Shown piece by piece: positions 1 to 5,880 of a DNA stretch of 7,536 nt. A model generated the notes under the pieces. That model had not been told where the DNA came from and searched no databases. It worked only from the letters and a program-made list of their open reading frames with translations. Both the position numbers and the translations under genes were made by a program. Numbering within the stretch: position 1 is the stretch's first letter; the number at the start of each line of letters is the position of its first letter. The DNA is from VRUB01 sp046758085. GTDB taxonomy: Bacteria; Pseudomonadota; Gammaproteobacteria; Acidiferrobacterales; SPGG2. The DNA lies in NCBI GenBank assembly GCA_046758085.1, contig JBHHZP010000165.1:1-7536 (forward strand). Direction: 5' to 3'.

Positions 1-319
1 GATGTGCGATCGGCCTTCCCTCGGCTTTCACCTTGGAGCTGCCTTTCTTGAACCTCGCGGGCCCCTTGATTTTGTTTGAGACCACGCCGCCACCAGCGGT
101 GCCAGCCTCGTCCCCACTGGACATGCTGATCTCGGTTTTGACGGTCGCCGTCTTTTTATTCAGAATTTTGACGCGTCTCGAACAGGATCTGCCCTTGGAT
201 TGAGTGAGCATGGCGACATTGGGGTACGGAATGGGTACCGGCCCGGCGGGGCTCGGTGTCTTACACACGTCCGGAAAGCCAGCACACTGCCCGCCGCCGT
301 TTGTTGATGCTGGCAACAT
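1..319 (-). CDS. DUF4150 / PAAR-like spike-tip protein, N-terminal part (cut by window edge)
   Basis: This is the start of a PAAR-like protein of the DUF4150 (Tox-PAAR-like) family; 106 codons are present and the frame runs off the left edge without a stop. Translating the minus strand from the ATG at 319-317 gives MLPASTNGGGQCAGFPDVCK, then the proline-rich PIPYPN (30-34 region), Cys46, the signature MSSGDEAG (66-73), GGGVVS (76-81) and KGSSKV (92-97). These are the conserved blocks of the family. PAAR-like proteins are known to form a sharp cone on the VgrG tip and to carry toxin domains at either end. The start is fixed by AGGAGG five bases upstream (325-330). The gene begins 9 nt after the DUF3540 stop, so the two are probably made together as spike parts. 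A C-terminal toxin domain could lie beyond the edge. The family call is firm; the full architecture is unknown. Confidence 0.88.
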   Translation of the reverse strand, partial: MLPASTNGGGQCAGFPDVCKTPSPAGPVPIPYPNVAMLTQSKGRSCSRRVKILNKKTATVKTEISMSSGDEAGTAGGGVVSNKIKGPARFKKGSSKVKAEGRPIAH

Positions 320-324
320 GTCGA

Positions 325-330
325 CCTCCT
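325..330 (-). promoter_or_regulatory. Shine-Dalgarno site of the DUF4150 gene, overlapping the upstream stop codon
   Basis: The minus strand reads AGGAGG here, then five bases (TCGAC), then the ATG at 319. The TAG stop of the DUF3540 gene occupies 331-329, so it shares bases with this site. A ribosome finishing DUF3540 would cover the site, which favours coupled translation. It is the only perfect Shine-Dalgarno hexamer I found in front of a gene in the window, which may mean the PAAR-like protein is translated more strongly than its neighbours (inference). Confidence 0.75.
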
Positions 331-868
331 ACCCCAAATGAATCTTGCGCCCGTCAATCTTGACATCGCCCTCGGCGCGTTCGACGATTCGCCCGGCCAT
401 CAACCGATGAGTCTTCTCGACCAGGGTTCGCGAGCGGCCGGCGCGCACTTCGAAGGTGTCCTTGACCCAGCGGCGCGCGCTATTGAACCTCTCGCGAACC
501 GACCGCGCGACGATTTCGAGTTCATCCGAACAGATTTTGACGGACGGGCTGCGCAGGCGGAGTCCTTCCGCCGAAATCAGATCGATACGACCGCGAGGTG
601 CCCGGAATTCGATGTCCCCTGGGGCGGTGAACGTCGTCTTGCCACGCCCCTCGAGGACGCCGATCACAAACCAGGCGCCGTTCCGGCCGATGGCCAGAAC
701 CGTGTCACCCGGAGTCACGCGGTAAGAGTAGCCGAGGGCCGACTGGGCCCACACCCGCCCATCAGGGAGATCGAGCCCCACCCGAGCACCGGCAACCCTG
801 CCGACCCGCGCCGGCCCGAGGTAACCGCTATCTTCAAGAGATTCATTATGGGCTAGTGCGAACATCAT
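329..868 (-). CDS. DUF3540 family protein, T6SS spike-associated
   Basis: A 179-residue protein matching the DUF3540 family in length, context and the closing KIHLG. The biochemical role of the family is not established. Residues 18-73 alternate hydrophobic residues and glycines (RVGRV, GDTVLAI, AWFVIGVLEG), as expected of a small OB-like barrel. Residues 79-122 contain short strand-like repeats (IEFRAP, IDLISA, LRLRSP, VKICSD, LEIVA), suggesting a narrow beta-helix. Residues 123-166 are rich in Arg and Lys and more helical. A last strand, GDVKIDGRKIHLG (167-179), resembles the VgrG C-terminus. I infer a VgrG-like mini-spike or spike extension. Two adjacent ATGs are possible: 868, three bases after AGAGGG (872-877), or 865 at the better six-base spacing; the difference is one Met. 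The gene lies 15 nt after the pentapeptide gene and 9 nt before the PAAR-like gene. The family call is strong; the function is inferred. Confidence 0.85.
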   Translation of the reverse strand: MMFALAHNESLEDSGYLGPARVGRVAGARVGLDLPDGRVWAQSALGYSYRVTPGDTVLAIGRNGAWFVIGVLEGRGKTTFTAPGDIEFRAPRGRIDLISAEGLRLRSPSVKICSDELEIVARSVRERFNSARRWVKDTFEVRAGRSRTLVEKTHRLMAGRIVERAEGDVKIDGRKIHLG

Positions 869-883
869 TCGCCCTCTCAGATC

Positions 884-2818
884 TCAAGCTGGAGGTTTCC
901 ACGTCTCTGCTTCGAGCCGGTCCTTGTCCGTTCGCCTTACCTGCTCCATTTTCGCGTGGCCCCAATCCGCTTGCTGGTCGCGCACGGCGTGCAGGTTCAC
1001 TGCCAACAGATCCGCGTCGCGAAAGGAGGCACGAACGAGGTCAACGTAGGAGAAGTCGGCATAATGGAGCTTCGCGCCATCGAAGCTGGCTCTGTTGGCC
1101 CGTGCTTTCACAAAAATGCTCTCGCTCAAGTCGCTCTTGCGAAAGTTCGTAGCGGCGAGCATCGCGCCTTCGAAGCACGTCTGTTTGAGGTTTGCGTTGT
1201 CTAGCGCTGCGCCCTGCAAATCGGCATCCGTGAAATCCGCTGATTCCCCCGCGACCTTCGCCAGGATCGCCCCCTTGAGTGTGGCGCCCGTAAAATCGCA
1301 TCCCTTGAGAGTTGCATCCGCGAAGTTTACCCCGGTGAGATCAGCCCCTGAAAGGTCCGCATCGGTCAAATCGCATTTCGAGAGATCCATGCCCGCCAAC
1401 CGGGCCCCCGACAAGTCGCACGCCGCGAAGGTCGTTTCCTTGCTGATCGTCTCAGTCAGGTCCATCCTCGGTAAATCGGTTCGAAAGAAGCGTGTTCGCG
1501 TGAAGTTGGTTTGGCGCAACTGAACCTGCTCGAACTCAGTGCCGTCAACCTCGGCGTCCGAGAAATCGGCCTGGTCAAGGTTCACCTTCTCATAAACCGT
1601 CTCGTGCTGGACGCTTTCCCGCAGATCTGCCGCCGCGAGATCCGAACTTCTGAACTCGACCTCGGTTAGGTTTGCGCCGGCCAACTTCGTCCCACGAAGA
1701 TCGCAGTCTTCGAACACACAGCCCGAAAGGTCCCGACCGGAAAAGTTCGCTTTGCGGAAATCCATTTGGGCGAACTCAACACCACGTATCTCCGCTTCCA
1801 AAATGTGTGACACATCGAAGATCGCCTGCCTCAGATCGGCTCCGCTCAGTGATGCTTGCCGGACGTTAGCCCCGCTCAAATCGGCTCCCCTGGCCCTGAC
1901 TTCGTTCAAGCGGGCTCCCTCGAGATTGGCCCCCGACAGGTCCGCCGACGCGATGCTTGCGTTGGAAAGGTCTGAACGGGACAGATCCGCACCCCTCATA
2001 TCGGCTTCCATATACTCGGCCTCCTGAAGGTCGCAGCGGACCATCAGGGCGTAATCCAGCCGCGCATTTGAAAAATCTGCTTTGCGAAAATCCTTACCCG
2101 AGAGGTTTAGGTGACTCAGGTTCGCCTCGTTGAAATCCAGGCCAGCACAGTCTTCCGGTAGACCAGCAACGCCTGTCAGGTCTGTGCGCATCATGTTCGT
2201 GCGTTCCATCCGGGCCGATCCGAGGTCCGCCCCGGTGAATCGGGATTCCTCGAAGATGGTGGATTTGAGGAATGTGCGGTCGAAACGCGCGCCAGACAGG
2301 TCGCAGCCTGTGATCGCGGCGTCCGTCAGATCGGCGTCGGTGAAATCCGCGTCCACGAACGAGGATTCCGCCGCCCACGCATCACCCATCTTTGCCCCAT
2401 CAAAGGACGCGCTCCTCAACTCGCACTGTAGCATCACCGTGTTTGTCAGGATGGAGTCGGTCCAGCGCGCGCCCGCGAACGACGAGTTCAGAATCGAACT
2501 ACCGCTTAGATCGCAGCCGGCGAATTGACAGGCCGTCCCGTCACATTCCGAGATCGTCACCCGGCTCAGGGTCGCGCCGTCAGCCCGGGCGCGGGCCAGA
2601 TTGCACTGGGCGATCATTGCGTCGGACAGGTCCGCGCCCGACAAATCCGTGTCGGACAGGTCCACCCTCTCGAGGATCGCGCCGCGGAGATTAGCGTTCC
2701 GAAAGCTCCGGCCAGCAAAGCTCATGTCGCGGAGGAGGGTGTTTTCAAGTGACCCCCGCGCGGTCAATCGGGTCAACACATCCTCCAAGGAGAGAATGGC
2801 GATCGACGGTTCATCCAT
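884..2818 (-). CDS. Long pentapeptide-repeat protein of the T6SS cassette
   Basis: A 644-residue protein made almost wholly of pentapeptide repeats (consensus A[D/N]LSX, with runs such as DLSGADLSDA). Repeats of this class are known to fold as a right-handed four-sided beta-helix. Residues 1-30 form a non-repeat, probably helical cap (MDEPSIAILSLEDVLTRLTA). The central hydrophobic position recurs every five residues from F34 to M624. It is interrupted near 215-224 (VAGLPEDCAG) but resumes in the same register. The end is a charged tail, DKDRLEAETWKPPA (631-644). There is no signal peptide or membrane segment. The ATG overlaps the stop of the upstream DUF2169 gene by 8 nt (ATGGATGA) and has no clear Shine-Dalgarno, so it is probably translated by re-initiation. 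The role is unknown: possibilities are a structural scaffold, a delivered cargo, or a partner of the DUF2169-fused repeats. The context ties it to VgrG-dependent secretion. Confidence 0.93.
   Translation of the reverse strand: MDEPSIAILSLEDVLTRLTARGSLENTLLRDMSFAGRSFRNANLRGAILERVDLSDTDLSGADLSDAMIAQCNLARARADGATLSRVTISECDGTACQFAGCDLSGSSILNSSFAGARWTDSILTNTVMLQCELRSASFDGAKMGDAWAAESSFVDADFTDADLTDAAITGCDLSGARFDRTFLKSTIFEESRFTGADLGSARMERTNMMRTDLTGVAGLPEDCAGLDFNEANLSHLNLSGKDFRKADFSNARLDYALMVRCDLQEAEYMEADMRGADLSRSDLSNASIASADLSGANLEGARLNEVRARGADLSGANVRQASLSGADLRQAIFDVSHILEAEIRGVEFAQMDFRKANFSGRDLSGCVFEDCDLRGTKLAGANLTEVEFRSSDLAAADLRESVQHETVYEKVNLDQADFSDAEVDGTEFEQVQLRQTNFTRTRFFRTDLPRMDLTETISKETTFAACDLSGARLAGMDLSKCDLTDADLSGADLTGVNFADATLKGCDFTGATLKGAILAKVAGESADFTDADLQGAALDNANLKQTCFEGAMLAATNFRKSDLSESIFVKARANRASFDGAKLHYADFSYVDLVRASFRDADLLAVNLHAVRDQQADWGHAKMEQVRRTDKDRLEAETWKPPA
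947..2728 (-). repeat. Pentapeptide-repeat array, about 119 units in one register
   Basis: This DNA encodes residues 31-624 of the pentapeptide protein. By my reading, 108 of the 119 positions spaced five apart from residue 34 to 624 are Leu, Phe, Ile, Met, Val, Tyr or Trp. The exceptions are mostly Ala or Gly, with C224, Q404, S459 and D614. Four pentapeptides make one turn in known structures, so this implies about 30 turns. The repetitive coding DNA produces spurious Ser/Ala/Lys-rich frames on the opposite strand. Confidence 0.9.
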
Positions 2819-5195
2819 GGGACAACGTCAACAAAGTCTGCTTCAGGTTAGCGGAACGGAAATTCGTTCTTTCAGTGATCGCGTCCAAAAAGCCTGCCTC
2901 GTAAAGATTCGAACCTTCGAATACGGCCTCGGTAAGGTTCGCCCGTTCGAACGAAGCGCGGAGGAAATTCGCGTGCGAGACCGTAGCCTGACGCAGGTCG
3001 GCGTCGTCGAAACTAGCATCGGTTACGACCGCTCGGTCGAACACGGTACCGACCAGCGACGCCTGCGTGAACGAGGCGCCGGTGAGCATGGCGCGCGAAT
3101 AGTCCGCTCTGTCGAGAACACAGTCGTCCCAAATGGAGCCGGAGCCCTGAACATTCTTGAAACTTGCCTCGGAGAAATCCGCCTGTTCGCCGGAGCGAAG
3201 CCCCGTGATGTCTGCTCCTTCCATGTTGATATTTCTCGCCTGCACTCTCGCAAATTCCGCGTCCCGCAGAACGGCCTGTCGGAAATCGGCCCCCTCGAGG
3301 TTGCACCCATCGAAGTCGGCCCGGGGTAATTTCGCCCCGGTGAACATCGCGCCCTTGAGATTCGACTCCGTGAACTCGGCGTACTCTCCCGTAGACCCTG
3401 AGAAGTCGGCCCCCTGTAGATCCAGTTCGGAGAGGTCTGAACCCGCAAGCGACATCTCTGCGAGTTGTGCCCCGGCAAGGTTCGCGCCACTGAGATCCGC
3501 ATCGTCCAACGTGGCTTTGGTGAGGTTGGCCCCGGTCAGCTGAGCTCCGCTCAAGTTGGCACCGGCAAGGTTCGCTCCGGACAGATTGGCTCCCGCGAGA
3601 TTGGCCTCCCTCAGATTGGCAAGCGAGAAATCGGCACCCGACAGATCGAGCTCCGAAAGATCAAGATTAGAGAGGTCGGACTCTGGGAAACTGGCACCTT
3701 GGCGCACGCCGACGGCGACCGATTCCCGCGTTTGCGGCTCTCCCTCTTCCGTCTCCATCGCCGCCATCTCCCGATCCATTTCCGCCATCTCTTCATCGGC
3801 GGCATCCGCCTCCGCGAGCGCCTCTTCTAAGTGCGCGGCGAGGTCCGGACGCTCCTCGCGCAACGCGGCGATCTGTAGCATGAGGGCGCGACGATCATCG
3901 TCGCGCGTCGGCGGGAGCTCGAACGTCTTGGGGTCCATGCCCGCCTCGATCGCCCGAGCCCGCTGGTCCGCCTCCAAGCGCGCCGCCTCCGCCTCCAGTT
4001 CGGCAAACTCCTGATCCGCCTGTGCTAGCTGGCGGTCCATAGCGGCCATTTCCTCTTCGATCAGGGCGTCGACATCGACCTCTTCACGTTCCTCGATCTC
4101 AAATTCGGCGTCTTCCTCCTCGATATGCCGTTGCATCATCGCCCGAAAGTGCTGGAGGTCGTGAGATGGCTCGGAAAGGGGCTCGGCCAGCACAAAGATA
4201 TCCTCGATCTCCTTGAGCTTCGCCGAGCGGACGTTCGTCACACCGCGCCAGACCAGGATCAGCTTCTCCGCCTCCATATCGACCCACAGGGTGTCCAGGT
4301 TCAGGGCGACCTCGCGGAACCGGGTCTCGTCGTTCCCGTCGTCGCTGATCCGCTCGTTCAGAAAACAGCGCGCGCGCAGGCCGGGAAGCTTGGATCGATA
4401 GGCGGCGTGTCGTGGATGGAGGTTCTCGAACAGGAGGTCCTCGTCACCCCGTAGGTAGCCGTCAACCTGGAGGCCGGGAGGCGCGGCGTTGAAAAACGCC
4501 CAATCGAAATCCTCGGGAAAGCCGGGCCAGCGTTCCCTTAGCCAGTCCTGGCCGTAGGTGCCCGCCTTCGAAAATCGCTGCGCCCAGGACATCGCCAGCG
4601 GGCCGAAGCCCGCGGGCTCGGGCCGACTGTCCGGGGAAAGCACCCGCTGGTCGGGGCTTTCGATGTTCGGCAAAGGCCGCGCCGTCCGTCCGTTCGCCAA
4701 GCCGACCTCACGCATACCCTTGCCGACGGGATTTGCGTCATAGCCGGGGCCCCCGAAGCTCCGCTCGTAGCATAGCTCCATCCGCGTGAATGGCTGAGGC
4801 TCCGACGGCGGCCTGAGGGAAGCCAAACCATTTCGCCAATGACGATCGCCGATCACGTAAAGCACCTGGGCGTGTCGCCCCACCTGGAATCGGACCCGAC
4901 ACGCCGTCACGGGCTCTCCGCCCGGCGCATGGCAGGCGCCCGTCAAAAGCAGATCCGCCCGAGGTTTGAAGGGGACGAAGTCGGAGGGGTAGAAGAGGCT
5001 CCGGTCTTGATCGTCATCGAAGTGCACGTCGCCCGAAACCATATCCGGCTCGTCGTCAGCGCCCGCGGCAGGTTCATCGGCTACGAGTCGGAACGTTCCC
5101 TTCACCGAGAAAGAGGCCGATAAGTGTTGTGGTCGCAGCTTTCCAACCATCCAGCCCAGACAAAGGGCGTTTTGGTTCAGATTGACAATCCTCAT
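2811..5195 (-). CDS. DUF2169 T6SS adaptor fused to an acidic coiled-coil linker and pentapeptide repeats
   Basis: A predicted cytoplasmic adaptor of 794 residues from the ATG at 5195. Residues 1 to about 345 are a DUF2169 domain, with family blocks YPSDFVPFKPRADLL (69-83), YERSFGGPGYDANPVGKG (143-160), PAGFGPLAMSWAQR (194-207) and FNAAPPGLQ (235-243). DUF2169 proteins are known to act as effector adaptors for a cognate VgrG, as in the Agrobacterium Tde2-VgrG2 system. Residues about 349-488 form a very acidic, probably coiled-coil linker. Residues 503-784 are pentapeptide repeats with one phase change near 663-674. The frame also allows a TTG start at 5231, overlapping the vgrG stop, but the ATG is preferred: its product begins MRIVNLNQNAL, the expected DUF2169 N-terminus, and it follows a purine-rich AGGCGGGGGG (5199-5208). 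It starts 28 nt after vgrG and overlaps the next gene by 8 nt. It may bring cargo to this VgrG; whether the repeats hold cargo or bind the second repeat protein is inference. Confidence 0.92.
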   Translation of the reverse strand: MRIVNLNQNALCLGWMVGKLRPQHLSASFSVKGTFRLVADEPAAGADDEPDMVSGDVHFDDDQDRSLFYPSDFVPFKPRADLLLTGACHAPGGEPVTACRVRFQVGRHAQVLYVIGDRHWRNGLASLRPPSEPQPFTRMELCYERSFGGPGYDANPVGKGMREVGLANGRTARPLPNIESPDQRVLSPDSRPEPAGFGPLAMSWAQRFSKAGTYGQDWLRERWPGFPEDFDWAFFNAAPPGLQVDGYLRGDEDLLFENLHPRHAAYRSKLPGLRARCFLNERISDDGNDETRFREVALNLDTLWVDMEAEKLILVWRGVTNVRSAKLKEIEDIFVLAEPLSEPSHDLQHFRAMMQRHIEEEDAEFEIEEREEVDVDALIEEEMAAMDRQLAQADQEFAELEAEAARLEADQRARAIEAGMDPKTFELPPTRDDDRRALMLQIAALREERPDLAAHLEEALAEADAADEEMAEMDREMAAMETEEGEPQTRESVAVGVRQGASFPESDLSNLDLSELDLSGADFSLANLREANLAGANLSGANLAGANLSGAQLTGANLTKATLDDADLSGANLAGAQLAEMSLAGSDLSELDLQGADFSGSTGEYAEFTESNLKGAMFTGAKLPRADFDGCNLEGADFRQAVLRDAEFARVQARNINMEGADITGLRSGEQADFSEASFKNVQGSGSIWDDCVLDRADYSRAMLTGASFTQASLVGTVFDRAVVTDASFDDADLRQATVSHANFLRASFERANLTEAVFEGSNLYEAGFLDAITERTNFRSANLKQTLLTLSHG
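2832..3701 (-). repeat. Pentapeptide-repeat array at the C-terminus of the DUF2169 protein, about 56 units
   Basis: The repeats begin with DLSNLDLSELDLSGADF and include near-perfect ANLAGANLSGANLAGANL coils. The central hydrophobic position keeps a five-residue spacing for about 33 units. It shifts by one residue around the segment TGLRSGEQADF and then continues for about 23 units to the C-terminus. About 56 units would give roughly 14 turns, about half the length of the array in the next gene. Confidence 0.87.
3732..4151 (-). other. Coding region of the acidic coiled-coil linker in the DUF2169 protein
   Basis: This stretch encodes about 140 residues dominated by Glu, Ala, Asp, Leu and Met (for example LAQADQEFAELEAEAARLEA and EEMAEMDREMAAMETEE). 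Hydrophobic residues are spaced as in coiled coils. A proline-containing hinge, GMDPKTFELPPTRDD, splits it into two helical arms. It joins the DUF2169 domain to the pentapeptide helix. It contains no conserved family motif that I recognise. Confidence 0.7.
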
Positions 5196-5223
5196 GTGCC
5201 CCCCGCCTATTGCAGTCGGCGGA

Positions 5224-5880
5224 CTACCCAAGATTTATCTGACCACCCTTGACCTTTATTGGTCCACTTGCCTTTTGCAATATCCTTTGCGCTTTAGTTA
5301 CTTTTTTCCTGCAGTCCTCCAAATACATACCATGCACTTTTAGTTTATTTTCCTTAACTTTATGCTCCTCACTGTCTGCGTACACTGTAAGGCTCTCAAT
5401 CTTGTCTATCTCCTCTTTGATGTGCTTTATAGTCCGTGTTTTACTTTTAACTATTTGTTTTGCTTCTATAATTTCCATCGATATCTTTCTTGACGCTTTG
5501 TAATCCTTGATAGCTTGAAGAAAATTTGGCGCCTTCTCGACCTTACCTACACCAGGAAATTTATACTCTTTCCCGTAGTGGCGCTTATATACCGCGCCTT
5601 TAGTGATTTCTCGTTTGACTCCCACAATACGCTTGTCTTCAGCACCGATTATGGTTTCTACTTTCCCACCTCCAATTATCTTGGTGCTGGCACCGACTAT
5701 GTTTTCGTGTTTCCATCCGCCGGTATGTTTCATGCTATACCCAACAAAGAACTCCTTAATGTCACCCCCAACTTTTAATTCAAGACTACCGAATATTTCA
5801 TCGTTCTTTTGACCCTCAATCAAGGCGTGCCAATCACTGCCACTCTTTATTTTCACACTGTTTCCCAGCACGATTTCCGT
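5224..5880 (-). other. AT-rich segment encoding the VgrG shaft and C-terminal extension
   Basis: By direct count, 5281-5580 is 112 G/C in 300 bases (37%), 5701-5760 is 42% and 5821-5880 is 48%. In contrast 5881-5940 is 60%, 6001-6060 is 65% and 5041-5100 is 65%. The low-GC part ends near the vgrG stop and begins just after the OB fold, so it matches one protein module (residues about 504-721). This pattern suggests that the 3' end of vgrG was acquired by recombination. Lysine-rich composition contributes but does not readily explain it alone. Confidence 0.75.

Noticed and set aside
160..366. Minus-strand 68-codon frame across the DUF3540/DUF4150 junction
   Set aside because: It is a different reading frame; the frame starting at 319 gives a clear DUF4150 protein with a perfect Shine-Dalgarno.
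338..856. Plus-strand open frame of 172 codons opposite DUF3540
   Set aside because: It mirrors the DUF3540 gene almost end to end, lacks any recognisable motif and is typical of GC-rich shadow frames.
884..2818. Pentapeptide protein as a gyrase-protecting (Qnr/MfpA-like) resistance factor
   Set aside because: It is about three times the usual length of those proteins, and its operon partners are all T6SS spike components.
2601..3329. A 242-codon open frame on the plus strand spanning the junction of the two pentapeptide genes
   Set aside because: It lies fully antisense to two well supported repeat genes, has no family features, and its composition follows from reading the pentapeptide codons backwards.
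947..3701. CRISPR array or DNA-level tandem repeat
   Set aside because: The periodicity is 15 bases with variable sequence and no conserved repeat-spacer structure; it is fully explained by coding for pentapeptide repeats.
3556..4014. Ser/Ala-rich plus-strand open frame of 152 codons
   Set aside because: It is antisense to the acidic linker and pentapeptide repeats; the Ser/Ala/Arg bias is the complement of Glu/Ala/Leu-rich codons and is low-complexity.
5196..5231. TTG start at 5231 for the DUF2169 gene
   Set aside because: It would add twelve residues (starting MGSPPTAIGGG) that do not look like the family N-terminus. The ATG at 5195 has a purine-rich upstream run and gives the expected beginning.
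5249..5503. Hydrophobic plus-strand frame (84 codons) resembling a small membrane protein
   Set aside because: It is antisense to the Lys-rich VgrG tail: the complement of AAA/AAG/GAA codons gives Phe, Leu and Ser. No independent signal supports it.
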